DNA of 37,692 nt, from positions 1 through 37,692 of the forward strand of contig JAJEEU010000030.1 of the NCBI GenBank assembly GCA_022820825.1, in the 5' to 3' direction. Position numbers and translations under genes: made by a program. The stretch's first letter is position 1. Each line of letters begins with the position of its first letter. Source of the DNA: Vicinamibacteria bacterium. GTDB lineage: Bacteria > Acidobacteriota > Vicinamibacteria > Vicinamibacterales > UBA8438. Shown piece after piece: positions 16,102-24,529 of the stretch. The notes beneath the pieces are model-generated. The model ran no database searches and was not told the origin of the DNA. It saw only the letters and a program-made list of their open reading frames with translations.

Positions 16102-17739
16102 TCAGGGAACCGCGGTGTCGGCCACCGCGCGGTCGGCGCGCTCCTGCACCGTGCCGGGCACGCCCAGCCGCGTGTTCGCGCCGAGCTCGGCCAGCAGCAC
16201 CGCCGTCTCGGGGAACGCCTGGAACTGGAACGACTGCTTCGATCCCTCCGCCAGCCGGTACGGCGTGCGGCCCCGGTAGTCGCGCGCGTCGATGTCGGCG
16301 CCGTTCGCCACGAGGTATTCCACAACTTCGTTCAGGCCGCGGAATGCCGCGCCGTGCAGCGCGGTGAAGTCGGCCTCGTTGGTCGCGTTGATCTCGGCGC
16401 CCGCCTCCAGCAGCACCCGCGTCGCCGCCTCGGCGCCGCGCGAGCGCTGGCCGCGCGTCCAGTTCGGCCGGAACGTCGAGCGGCCCAGGCCGGCGGCCGC
16501 CATGAACGGGGTCGTACCGTCGTCGGTCGCCAGCGACTGGTCGGCGCCGGCCGCCAGCAGCACGCCCACGATGTCGGCGCTGCTCTCGACGCGGTAGTTC
16601 TCCGAACCGGCCGCGCTGCTCCGGTAGGCCCCTTCGGAAGCCGCGCCGAACGCCGCCACCCACAGCGCGGTGGCGCCGCGCAGGTCGCCCGTGCCGCAGA
16701 CGAACGGCTCGAACGCCCCCTTCTTCGGATAGCCGATGTAGTTCATCAGCATGGCCGAGGTCGTTATGCGGCCGTTGGGGTCGGCGCCGGCCGCCAGCAG
16801 GGCCCTCACGAGCGGGAGGCGCTGCGCGGCGTTCAGGTAGATCCGGCCGCCCCGGGCGCGGTAGCGGCTCACGTAGCGCGCGTCGCCGTGCCGCAGGTCC
16901 CAGCCGGCGAGCCAGGTGTCGACGTTGCCGGCGGCGCCGGCCAGCGCGGGGATGCCGTCGATGCGGGTGTTGGGGTCGGCGCCCTCTTCGAGCAGGAACA
17001 GGGCGAAATCGTCGTGACCATCGATGATGGCGAACGGCAGCGGATAGGTGCCGTCGGCGCCCGGCTGGTTGACGTCCGCGCCGGCCGCGATCAGCAGCCG
17101 CGCCGTCTCGATGTCACCGTGCTGGGCCGCGGTCAGCAGCGGCGTCATCCCCTTGGCGGTGGATACCTCCACATCGGCGCCGGCCTCCAGCAACACCTCC
17201 ACGATCGGCCGGTGCGGCGCGGCTACCGCCCACATCAACGCCGTGGCGCCCAGCTCCGTGGTAGCCGCGTTCACCCCGGCGCCGTGCTTCAGGAGCGCGC
17301 GCACGATGTCGAGGTTGCCGGTGCGCGCCGCCACCATCAACGGAGTGAGGCCGTTGCCCTGGGCGAGGTCCGCGGCGGCGCCCGCGGCGAGCAGCCTCTG
17401 AACCAGTGCCAGGCTCGCGTTCTCCGACGCGCGAATGAGCGGCGTCACGCCGTGGTCGTCGGCAGAATCCGGATCGGCGCCCGCCGCCAGCAGCAGCCCG
17501 GCGGTGGCGACGTCGTCGCGGTGAGCCGCCCACAGCAGGGCCGTGACGCCGTCGGAGCGGCGGGCGTCGACGTCGACACCCTCGTCGATCAGCGCCCGCA
17601 CCGCGGCGGCGTCCTGCCGGGCCGCCGCCGCCACCAGCCGGAGGTCGGGCTCGACTGCGGTAGTGGCTATGGCGGCCGCGGCCAGCACGCCTGCGAGAAC
17701 GCCGGTTGCGGCTGTCCGCCGGATAGCTGTGGACCCCAT
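16102..17739 (-). CDS. Exported ankyrin-repeat protein, copy B
   Basis: The 545-residue protein has a signal peptide (VLAGVLAAAAIATTA) and about a dozen ankyrin repeats with the usual ADVN..., DG.T.LL.AA pattern, in two blocks separated by a longer non-repeat insertion (around residues 225-390, containing YPKKGAFEPFVCGTGDLRG). It ends in a conserved tail, RGRTPYRLAEGSKQSFQFQA, LAELGANTRLGVPGTVQ. It is a close paralogue of the gene at 18229-19866, with exactly the same length. GGAGG six bases before ATG 17739 fixes the start and excludes the longer frame from 17766. It is the last gene of the ankyrin-cytochrome operon, 28 bp after the cytochrome gene. Ankyrin repeats mediate protein binding; the partner is unknown. 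Confidence 0.9.
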   Translation of the reverse strand: MGSTAIRRTAATGVLAGVLAAAAIATTAVEPDLRLVAAAARQDAAAVRALIDEGVDVDARRSDGVTALLWAAHRDDVATAGLLLAAGADPDSADDHGVTPLIRASENASLALVQRLLAAGAAADLAQGNGLTPLMVAARTGNLDIVRALLKHGAGVNAATTELGATALMWAVAAPHRPIVEVLLEAGADVEVSTAKGMTPLLTAAQHGDIETARLLIAAGADVNQPGADGTYPLPFAIIDGHDDFALFLLEEGADPNTRIDGIPALAGAAGNVDTWLAGWDLRHGDARYVSRYRARGGRIYLNAAQRLPLVRALLAAGADPNGRITTSAMLMNYIGYPKKGAFEPFVCGTGDLRGATALWVAAFGAASEGAYRSSAAGSENYRVESSADIVGVLLAAGADQSLATDDGTTPFMAAAGLGRSTFRPNWTRGQRSRGAEAATRVLLEAGAEINATNEADFTALHGAAFRGLNEVVEYLVANGADIDARDYRGRTPYRLAEGSKQSFQFQAFPETAVLLAELGANTRLGVPGTVQERADRAVADTAVP

Positions 17740-17767
17740 CAAGTGCCTCCCTGCGACGCCAAACACC

Positions 17768-18229
17768 CTACCAGCGCTTCAACCGGAACGCTTCGGCGGC
17801 TGCCGGATCGGGCTCGCGGTAGGTAGCATGGCACGCTTGGCATGCCGCGTCGACCGTCGCCAGGGCCTCGCCGACCGCGGCCGGATCGATGGCCAGCTCC
17901 GACAGCTCCGCATCGAGATCGTCGAGGCTCCGGGTCGCGGCGCGCACCATGCCGATGGCGTCCTCGCGCGCGTTCTTGCGCCAGAAGACAATCGTCGGCG
18001 CGAGCTGCTCCCGCGCGCGCGTCACCCTGACCTTGGCCTCCTCGAAGTCGCCCGCATCGACCATCCTGGTCAGCAGCGAGAACTGCCGGCCGACGCCCTT
18101 CATCGCCTCGTCGAGATTGTCTGCGGTGAACAGCGGGTAGTCGGTGTCACCGGACTGCCCCCCGGCCGGCGCCGCGCCGCCCATGCATGCTGCAACCGCC
18201 GCCGCAACAACCAGATATCGCATCACCAT
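17768..18229 (-). CDS. Cytochrome c'-like lipoprotein
   Basis: The 153-residue protein starts with a lipoprotein signal (VVAAAVAAC; lipobox Val-Ala-Ala-Cys15). It continues as an all-helical domain with one C-terminal heme-binding motif CQACH (Cys130, Cys133, His134) followed by ATYRE, the placement found in cytochrome c' four-helix bundles. Such proteins carry a single heme c facing the periplasm and bind gases or pass electrons. Its ATG shares one base with the stop codon of the upstream ankyrin gene (TGATG), a sign of translational coupling. Its place between two ankyrin paralogues suggests that the ankyrin proteins act with, or scaffold, this cytochrome. An ATG two codons later (18223) could also serve. 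Confidence 0.82.
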   Translation of the reverse strand: MVMRYLVVAAAVAACMGGAAPAGGQSGDTDYPLFTADNLDEAMKGVGRQFSLLTRMVDAGDFEEAKVRVTRAREQLAPTIVFWRKNAREDAIGMVRAATRSLDDLDAELSELAIDPAAVGEALATVDAACQACHATYREPDPAAAEAFRLKRW

Positions 18230-19866
18230 CAGGGTACCTGCTCGTCCGCCACTGCACGGTCGGCGCGCTCCTGCACCGTGCCGGGCACACCGAGCCTCGT
18301 ATTCGCGCCCAGTTCCGCCAGGAGCTCTGCCGTCTCGGGGAACGCCTGGAACTGGAACGACTGCTTGGACCCCTCCGCGAGCCGGTACGCCGTGCGCCCC
18401 CGATAGTCGCGCGCGTCGATGTCGGCGCCGTTGGCCACGAGATACTCCACCACTTCGTTGAGTCCGCGGTAGGCCGCGCCGTGCAGGGCGTTGAAGTCCG
18501 CCTCGTTTACCGCGTTGATGTCAGCCCCTGCCTCCAGCAACACCCGCACGGCCGCCTCCGCGCCGTGCGAGCGCAGGCCGCGCCTGAGGTTCGGCCGGAA
18601 CGTGCACTGCCCCAATCCGGCCGCCGCCATGAAGGGCGTCGTACCGTCGTCGATCGTCAGAGACTGATCGGCGCCGGCCTCCAGCAACCGCTCGATGATG
18701 GCGGCCTGAAGCTCGGCGTTCATGCGGTCGATCGCGTCGGGCACGGGGACGTAGCCCTGGCCGTTGGCGTAGTGCGCGGCCACCCACAGCGGCGTCGCGC
18801 CGCGCAGGTCGCCGGTGCCGCACGAAAACGACTCGAAGGCGCCCTTGGTGGGATGTCCGATGTAGTTCATCAGCATGGCCGACGTCCCGATGCGCGCGTC
18901 GGGGTCGGCGCCGGCCGCGAGCAACGCCTCCACGATCGGCAGACGCTGCGCGGGCGTGAGATAGATGCGGCCGCCGCCGGCCCGCTCCCGCACGGCGTAC
19001 TGCGCGCCGCCATGCTCGCGGTCCCAGTGGAACGACCAGGCATCGGTGTCGCCGGCCGCGGCGGCCAGGGCGGGGATGCCGCCGATCGTCGCGTTCGGGT
19101 CGGCGCCCTGTGCGATCAGGAACAGCGCGAAGTCGTCGTGCCCGTCGACGATGGCGAACGGCAGCGGATAGGTGCCGTCCGCACCCGGCTGGTTGACGTC
19201 CGCCCCGGCGGAAATGAGCAGCCGCGCGGTCTCGATATCGCCCTGCTGGGCGGCGGTGAGCAGTGGCGTCATGCCCTTGGTGGTGGATACGCCGACGTCG
19301 GCGCCGCCCTCCAGCAGCCGCTCCACGATGATGCGGTGCGGCGCCGCAACGGCCCACATCAGCGCCGTCGCCGCGGTCTCGTTGGTCGCCGCGTTGACGT
19401 CCGCGCCGTACGTCATCAGCGCCCGGACCACCTCGACGTTGCCGGTGCGCGCGGCAATCATCAGCGCCGTCAGCCCGCTGGCCTGGGTGGCGTTGGGATA
19501 GGCGCCGGCGTCGAGCAGCATGTCGACCGTGGCGGCGCTGGCGTTCTCGCTCGCCCGCATCAGCGGCGTCACGCCGTAGTCGTCCGCCGCGTTGACGTCG
19601 GCGCCGGCGTCGAGCAGCAGCCGGACCGTCTCCCGGTCGTCCCAATGGGCGGCCCAGAGCAGCGCCGTCGCGCCGTCGGCCCGGCGGGTGTCCGCATCGG
19701 CGCCGGCAGCGAGTAGTTGCCTCACGGTCGCCGCGTCCTGCCGCGCGGCGGCGTCCACGAGCCGCAAGTCCGGGCCGGCGCCCGGCAGGCCGACGGTCAG
19801 CGCCAGCGACCAGACGATGCCGGCTCCCGCCAGCCTCACAAATCTGTTGCCCAAAATATGCTCCAC
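18229..19866 (-). CDS. Exported ankyrin-repeat protein, copy A
   Basis: The 545-residue protein has a signal peptide (LAGAGIVWSLALTVGLPGAG) and ankyrin repeats in two blocks with the same insertion and tail as copy B; the tail from YLVANGADIDARDYRGRT to the end is nearly identical between the two. Copy-specific sequence is concentrated in the middle (copy A: YANGQGYVPVPDAIDRMNAE). The start is a GTG at 19866, placed seven bases after a TATAAT box, so the mRNA is probably leaderless; no Shine-Dalgarno sequence is present. It is the first gene of the operon and diverges from the DUF1592-type cytochrome gene. A tandem duplication with the cytochrome gene between the copies is the simplest origin. 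Confidence 0.9.
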   Translation of the reverse strand: MEHILGNRFVRLAGAGIVWSLALTVGLPGAGPDLRLVDAAARQDAATVRQLLAAGADADTRRADGATALLWAAHWDDRETVRLLLDAGADVNAADDYGVTPLMRASENASAATVDMLLDAGAYPNATQASGLTALMIAARTGNVEVVRALMTYGADVNAATNETAATALMWAVAAPHRIIVERLLEGGADVGVSTTKGMTPLLTAAQQGDIETARLLISAGADVNQPGADGTYPLPFAIVDGHDDFALFLIAQGADPNATIGGIPALAAAAGDTDAWSFHWDREHGGAQYAVRERAGGGRIYLTPAQRLPIVEALLAAGADPDARIGTSAMLMNYIGHPTKGAFESFSCGTGDLRGATPLWVAAHYANGQGYVPVPDAIDRMNAELQAAIIERLLEAGADQSLTIDDGTTPFMAAAGLGQCTFRPNLRRGLRSHGAEAAVRVLLEAGADINAVNEADFNALHGAAYRGLNEVVEYLVANGADIDARDYRGRTAYRLAEGSKQSFQFQAFPETAELLAELGANTRLGVPGTVQERADRAVADEQVP

Positions 19867-19888
19867 GGTTGATATTATATGTAACCGT
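19865..19888. promoter_or_regulatory. Inverted repeat in the divergent control region
   Basis: ACGGTT (19865-19870) and AACCGT (19883-19888) form a perfect 6-bp inverted repeat around an AT-rich 12-bp centre that holds the -10 box of the ankyrin operon. The layout suits a dimeric repressor that would block both directions, but no regulator is known. Confidence 0.35.
19874..19879 (-). promoter_or_regulatory. -10 box of the ankyrin-cytochrome operon
   Basis: A perfect TATAAT lies on the minus strand, seven bases before GTG 19866. The -35 region at the expected distance (GATCTA) is poor, which suggests help from an activator or an alternative sigma factor. The expected transcription start falls at the GTG itself. 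Confidence 0.55.
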
Positions 19889-19905
19889 TTCCGGGGTAGA
19901 TCGCC

Positions 19906-22329
19906 ATGTCAAGACCATCCGTCGTCACACTCGGCCTTGTATTCGCGCTGGCGCTTGTAGCCGTCCCGCAGGCCGTCCGGGCGCAGGCTCCGGCAGGCGA
20001 GCTCTCGCGGGCCCTGCTCGACCGCTACTGCGTCACCTGTCACAACGATCGGCTGCAAACTGCCGGCCTGGCGCTCGACACGGTGGACTTCGAGCGGGTG
20101 GCGGAGCACGCGCCGGTGCTGGAGAAGGTCGTGCGCAAGCTGCGCAGCGGCCAGATGCCTCCGGAAGGCCGGCCGCGTCCCGACGCCGCGGACGTCGAAA
20201 CATTTCTCAGCGCGCTCGAAGGGGCCCTGGACCGCGAAAGCGAGGCCACGCCCAACCCCGGCCGGGTCGCGTCCCGGCGCCTGAACCGCGTCGAGTACGT
20301 CAACGCCGTCAAGGACCTGCTGGATCTCGAGGTCAACGGCGCCGAGCTGCTGCCGAGCGACATGGCGGGCTTCGGGTTCGACAACAACGCGGACGTGCTG
20401 GCGATGACGCCGTCGCTGATGACGCGCTACATCGCGGCCGCCACCAAGGTCAGCCGCGCGGCCATCGGCAGCCCCGACAACCGGCCGGTGATGCAGGTGT
20501 ACGACGTCGGCTTCGAGGAACGGGACGTGCGCGCCGGCGAGGACATGCCGTTCTCGACCCTCGGCGGCCTGTCCCAGCGGCACATGTTCCCGCTCGACGG
20601 CGAGTACATCTTCGCCGTCCGCCTGAAGCGCAACGCTACCGTGGAAACCATCGAGGGGATCGAGGAAGACGAGCACGAAATCGAGCTGCGCGTCGACCAC
20701 AAGCTGATCACGCGCTGGGAGATCGGCGGACAGTTTCCGGGACCGGACCCCGGCGTCCTGATCGCGGTGCCCGAGGACGATGTCGAGGGCCAGCGGCTGC
20801 ACGAGTACCGCATGACGGCCGACGACGCGCTGGAGATCCAGGTCCCGATTGAAGCCGGGCAGCGGCTCGTCTCGGTGGCGTTCACCGACTCGGCGCCGTC
20901 GCCGCACGGCCTGCGCGGCCAGCCGGGCATCGACAAGCTGTTCATCTCCGGACCGTTCAACGGCTCGGTTCCGGACGACACGCCCAGCCGGCAGAAGATC
21001 TTCACCTGCCGTCCCGCAGACGGCGCCGCGGTGGACGAGAAGGAAACCTGCGCGCGCGACATCATCTCCACGCTTGCGCGGCGGGCCTACCGGCGGCCTG
21101 TCACCGCTGCCGACGTCGACCCGCTCGTCGCCGTTTACCGGGACGGCAACGCCGAGCGCGACTTCGACTTCGGCATCGAGCTCGCCCTGGAGGCGCTGCT
21201 GTCGATGCCCGAGTTCCTGATGCGCATCTACGAGGAACCGGTCGACCTCGAGCCCGCCGAGCCGTACCGGCTGAGCGACCTGGAGCTCGCGTCCCGCCTG
21301 TCGTTCTTCCTGTGGCGCTCGATCCCGGACGACGAGTTGATCGAGGTCGCCGCGGCGGAGCGGCTGAGCGATCCGGACGTGCTGTCCGGTCAGATCCGGC
21401 GCATGCTCGAAGACGAGCGCGCCACGCGGTTCATGAACGACTTCGTGGGCCAGTGGCTGCAGATCCGCAACATCAACGAGCAGGCGCCCGACGGCGCGCT
21501 GTTCGCGCAGTTCAACGACACGCTGCGCAGGGCCATGGTGGAAGAGACGCAGCTCTTCTTCGAAAGCCAGGTGCGCGCCGACCGGCCGATTCAGGAGTTG
21601 CTGACCGCGGACTACAGCTTCCTCAACGAGCAGCTTGCCCGCCACTACGGCGTGGAGGGCATCTACGGCAGCCGGTTCCGCCAGGTCGAGTGGGACGACG
21701 ACCGGCGGCACGGCCTGCTCGGCCACGCCAGCCTGCTGACGGTGACCTCCTATGCGAACCGTACGTCGGTGGTGCTGCGCGGCAAGTGGGTGCTCGAGAC
21801 GCTGCTCGGCGCGCCGCCGCCGCCGCCGCCGCCGAACGTGCCGCCGCTCGAGGAAGACGAGGCCGGCGCCGCGCCGACGTCGCTGCGCGAGAAGATGGAG
21901 CAGCACCGCCGGAATCCGGTCTGCGCCACCTGCCACACCGAGATGGACCAGCTCGGCTTCGCGATGGAGCATTTCGACGCCATCGGCCAGTGGCGCGAGA
22001 CGGACCGCGGCGCCGAAATCGATGCGACGATCGAGTGGGCGGGGCGTACAATAGACAGCCCGCGGACGTTTCGCGAAGCGCTGGTCGCCAAGGGCGAGGA
22101 GTTCGAGCGGACCGTGGTCGAGAAGCTGCTGACCTACGCGCTCGGCCGCGGCGTCGACTATTACGACGCGCCGATCGTGCGCGGCATCGTGCGGGATCTG
22201 GCCGACTCCGACTTCCGCTGGTCGGCTATCATCGAGGGCGTCGTCACGAGCTCTCCGTTCCAGATGCGGCGTGCGGCGGATCCGGCCGACGCGCCGGCGC
22301 CCACGGCGGCGGCGGACGCGGGACAGTAG
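19906..22329 (+). CDS. Secreted DUF1592-family protein with two cytochrome c-type heme motifs
   Basis: The 807-residue protein has a signal peptide (LVFALALVAVPQAVRAQ) and an N-terminal cytochrome-like motif CVTCHN (Cys42, Cys45, His46). The series DUF1587, DUF1595, DUF1592, DUF1588 and DUF1585 follows (RRLNRVEYVNAVKDLL, RRAYRRPVT, RLSFFLWRSIPDDELI, GLLGHASLLTVTSYANRTS, FERTVVEKLLTYALGRGVDY). A second motif, CATCHTEMDQLGFAMEHFD (Cys673, Cys676, His677), sits before the C terminus. A proline run (PPPPPPP) precedes it. These proteins are abundant in planctomycetes and acidobacteria and nearly always pair with a DUF1552 protein, as here. Their reaction is unknown; electron transfer to a substrate-modifying partner is inferred from the heme motifs. 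Confidence 0.9.
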   Translation: MSRPSVVTLGLVFALALVAVPQAVRAQAPAGELSRALLDRYCVTCHNDRLQTAGLALDTVDFERVAEHAPVLEKVVRKLRSGQMPPEGRPRPDAADVETFLSALEGALDRESEATPNPGRVASRRLNRVEYVNAVKDLLDLEVNGAELLPSDMAGFGFDNNADVLAMTPSLMTRYIAAATKVSRAAIGSPDNRPVMQVYDVGFEERDVRAGEDMPFSTLGGLSQRHMFPLDGEYIFAVRLKRNATVETIEGIEEDEHEIELRVDHKLITRWEIGGQFPGPDPGVLIAVPEDDVEGQRLHEYRMTADDALEIQVPIEAGQRLVSVAFTDSAPSPHGLRGQPGIDKLFISGPFNGSVPDDTPSRQKIFTCRPADGAAVDEKETCARDIISTLARRAYRRPVTAADVDPLVAVYRDGNAERDFDFGIELALEALLSMPEFLMRIYEEPVDLEPAEPYRLSDLELASRLSFFLWRSIPDDELIEVAAAERLSDPDVLSGQIRRMLEDERATRFMNDFVGQWLQIRNINEQAPDGALFAQFNDTLRRAMVEETQLFFESQVRADRPIQELLTADYSFLNEQLARHYGVEGIYGSRFRQVEWDDDRRHGLLGHASLLTVTSYANRTSVVLRGKWVLETLLGAPPPPPPPNVPPLEEDEAGAAPTSLREKMEQHRRNPVCATCHTEMDQLGFAMEHFDAIGQWRETDRGAEIDATIEWAGRTIDSPRTFREALVAKGEEFERTVVEKLLTYALGRGVDYYDAPIVRGIVRDLADSDFRWSAIIEGVVTSSPFQMRRAADPADAPAPTAAADAGQ

Positions 22330-22371
22330 ATTCGAAGCTGAACACGACGTGAACTAGGGAGGACATCACCC

Positions 22372-23718
22372 ATGGTCATCACGAAGATGCAACTGCCACG
22401 GCGCACCGTGTTGCGCGGGCTTGGTGTCACCATGGCGCTGCCGCTGCTCGACAGCATGGTGCCGGCGCTCACCGCGCTCAGCAAGACCGCCGCCGCGCCG
22501 GTGCGCCGGTTCGGCGTTTTCTATATCCCGAACGGGATGTCGATGCCGTACTGGTCCCCGAAGGCCGAGGGACCGCTCACCGAGCTGCCGCCGACGCTGC
22601 GCTCGCTGGCCGGCTTCGAAGACCGCGTACTCATGTGCGGCGGCCTGGCGGACGAGGCGGCCAACCTCGTGAAGGGCGGCGGCGACCACGCCCGCTCGGC
22701 CGGGACGTTCCTCACCTGCCTTCCGTTCAAGATCACGGCCGGCGCGGACGTCTACGCCGCGGTCTCGGTGGACCAGATGGCGGCGCGTGAGCTGTCGAAG
22801 GAAACACAGCTCGCCTCGCTCGAGCTGGGCATCGAGTCGAACGCCATGCTGGGATCTTGCGACGGCGGCGCCAGTTGCGCCTACACGAACACGATCGCGT
22901 GGCGCACGCCGACCACGCCGCTGCCGATCGAGAACGACCCGCGCGCCGTGTTCGAGCGGCTGTTCGGGACGAGCGGCAGCACGGATCCGCAGGCGCGGCT
23001 GGCGCGGCTGCGCCGCGACCGCACCATCCTCGACCTGGTCGGTGACGAGCTCGACGACCTCGAGCGCGTCCTCGGCCAGGGCGACCGGGTGAAGCTGGAC
23101 GAGTACCTGGAGTCGGTGCGCGACATCGAGCGGCGCATCGAGATGGCCGAGCGCCAGAACACCCGCGAGCTGCCGGTGGTCGACCAGCCGGTCGGCGTGC
23201 CGAACGACTACAGCGAGCACGCCAGGCTGATGATGGACCTGCTGGCGCTCGCGTACCAGACCGACCTGACGCGGATCAGCACGTTCATGCTGGCGCGCGA
23301 GGTTTCAGGCCGCGCCTATCCGGAAATCGGCGTGCCCGACTCGCACCACCCGCTGTCGCACCACCAGGACGAGCCGGCCAAGCTGGAGCGGCTGCACAAG
23401 ATCAACGAGTACCACTTCCAGCAGTTCGCCCACCTGGTCAAGACACTGTCGGAAACGCCGGATGGCGACGGCAGTCTGATGGACTCCACGCTGTTCCTGT
23501 ACGGGACCGGCATCAGCGACAGCAACACGCACTTCCACGACGATCTGCCGATTGCGCTGATCGCCGGGAAGGACACCGGGATCCACGGCGGGCGCTACGT
23601 CAGGTACGCCGACGGCACGCCGCTGGCGAACCTGCACCTGTCGATCCTGGAAAGCATGGGCACGCCGGAAGAGGAATTCGGCGACAGCACCGGCAAGCTG
23701 AAGCGGCTCAGCCTGTAA
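22372..23718 (+). CDS. DUF1552 protein with a Tat-type signal
   Basis: The 448-residue protein opens with LPRRTVLRGLGVTMALPLL, a twin-arginine (Arg10-Arg11) export signal, so it is probably folded with a cofactor or metal before export. The body contains blocks seen in DUF1552: FGVFYIPNGMSMPYWSPKAEGPLTELP, GDHARSAGTFLTC, HHPLSHH and LYGTGISDSNTHFHDDLPI, rich in His and Asp. It follows the DUF1592-type cytochrome by 42 bp, with GGAGG about ten bases before the ATG. The pair resembles the DUF1549/1553 plus DUF1501 pairs of planctomycetes. The conserved His/Asp blocks recall alkaline-phosphatase-superfamily proteins, but no activity is established. Confidence 0.9.
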   Translation: MVITKMQLPRRTVLRGLGVTMALPLLDSMVPALTALSKTAAAPVRRFGVFYIPNGMSMPYWSPKAEGPLTELPPTLRSLAGFEDRVLMCGGLADEAANLVKGGGDHARSAGTFLTCLPFKITAGADVYAAVSVDQMAARELSKETQLASLELGIESNAMLGSCDGGASCAYTNTIAWRTPTTPLPIENDPRAVFERLFGTSGSTDPQARLARLRRDRTILDLVGDELDDLERVLGQGDRVKLDEYLESVRDIERRIEMAERQNTRELPVVDQPVGVPNDYSEHARLMMDLLALAYQTDLTRISTFMLAREVSGRAYPEIGVPDSHHPLSHHQDEPAKLERLHKINEYHFQQFAHLVKTLSETPDGDGSLMDSTLFLYGTGISDSNTHFHDDLPIALIAGKDTGIHGGRYVRYADGTPLANLHLSILESMGTPEEEFGDSTGKLKRLSL

Positions 23719-23723
23719 CGGGG

Positions 23724-23744
23724 CGGCCGGCTTGGAGCCGGCCG
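23724..23744. terminator. Hairpin between convergent genes, terminator-like
   Basis: CGGCCGGC (23724-23731) and GCCGGCCG (23737-23744) form a perfect 8-bp stem with a TTGGA loop. It lies six bases after the DUF1552 stop and 21 bases from the stop of the convergent gene. There is no T run, so it would act as a bidirectional structure-only terminator. Confidence 0.5.
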
Positions 23745-23765
23745 TCCGGAACTCCCGCGCCGCCC

Positions 23766-24323
23766 CTACTCCCCCGGATATTCGGCCGGTATGCCCGGCG
23801 GGATCTCGCCGAACATCACGTGCGCGGCCGACGTGCCGGCCCACATCAGCCAGGGGCCTTCGAGCCGCTCCTCGGTCGGCAGCCCGGTCGACGCCCCGGT
23901 CGCGTGCGGCAGGTTGATCGAAATGTGCAGCTCCGCTTCCTCGAGAGTCGGTCCGACCAGCGCGTACTGCATGGCGCCGGTGCTCACGTCGGCATCGGGC
24001 CCGCCGCCGGCGAACAGCTCGGTGAAGCTGCGGGCGCCCTCGGCCATGCGCCGGCGCATCCAGTCCATGACGTCCTGGAAGCTGGCGTGGTAGCACTCCA
24101 CGGCGAATCCCCGCGCCGGGCCGTCCGGCTCGCACACGAGCTCGTTGGTGCCCTGCCGGAGGACCGACGGGGCGCCGTCCGCGCCGCGCACGATCACCGT
24201 GGCGCCGGCGCGCAACGGCTCGGGCGCCGCCAGCACCGCCTGCGCGATCTGCTCCTCGACCGACTGCGCCGCCGCAACGGCCGCGACCGCCAGCAGCGCG
24301 GCAGCGATGACAAGACTCCTCAT
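23766..24323 (-). CDS. Exported protein of unknown function
   Basis: The 185-residue protein has a clear signal peptide (RSLVIAAALLAVAAVAAAQ) and no domain I recognise. The mature part begins SVEEQIAQAVLAAPEPLRAGATVIV and includes GTNELVCEPDGP and FAVECYHASFQDVMDWMRRRM, with two cysteines that could pair, and ends with MFGEIPPGIPAEYPGE. The start at 24323 is chosen because the sequence after it is a good signal peptide and a purine-rich GGAGGGGGA run lies about ten bases upstream; the longer frame from 24365 adds an unlikely leader. It is convergent with the DUF1552 gene and has its own promoter region toward 24400. Confidence 0.72.
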   Translation of the reverse strand: MRSLVIAAALLAVAAVAAAQSVEEQIAQAVLAAPEPLRAGATVIVRGADGAPSVLRQGTNELVCEPDGPARGFAVECYHASFQDVMDWMRRRMAEGARSFTELFAGGGPDADVSTGAMQYALVGPTLEEAELHISINLPHATGASTGLPTEERLEGPWLMWAGTSAAHVMFGEIPPGIPAEYPGE

Positions 24324-24427
24324 GACGGTGGTCCCCCTCCTGCCCGCCAGCCGGCAGGCCGGCAAGACTACGTAGCATAATCGACGAAATGTAAGTTATA
24401 AACACAACCTGTGAACCACCGAGGGGA

Positions 24428-24494
24428 CGGCGGCGCGGGGCGCAGGGGTACCCGCTAGCAGCCGCCGGGGGGCTTGGGGGCGCAGCCCCCATCT
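24428..24494 (+). repeat. Structured intergenic repeat, copy 1
   Basis: The 67-bp unit forms nested hairpins: outer arms CGGCGGC (24428-24434) and GCCGCCG (24461-24467), inner arms GCGGG/CCCGC, and a terminal hairpin GGGGGC-GCA-GCCCCC before ATCT. The same unit occurs on the minus strand at 35663-35736, with different but still complementary outer arms. It lies in the gap between two divergent genes, ending 35 bases before the ATG at 24530. No gene or protein can be read in it. Confidence 0.7.
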
Positions 24495-24529
24495 GGAAGA
24501 GATGCCGCGGAGCCCCGAGAGGAAAATAG

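Noticed and set aside
21816..21845. Proline codon run in the DUF1592-type gene as a microsatellite
   Set aside because: It encodes a linker at the usual place before the C-terminal heme motif and the frame is intact on both sides.
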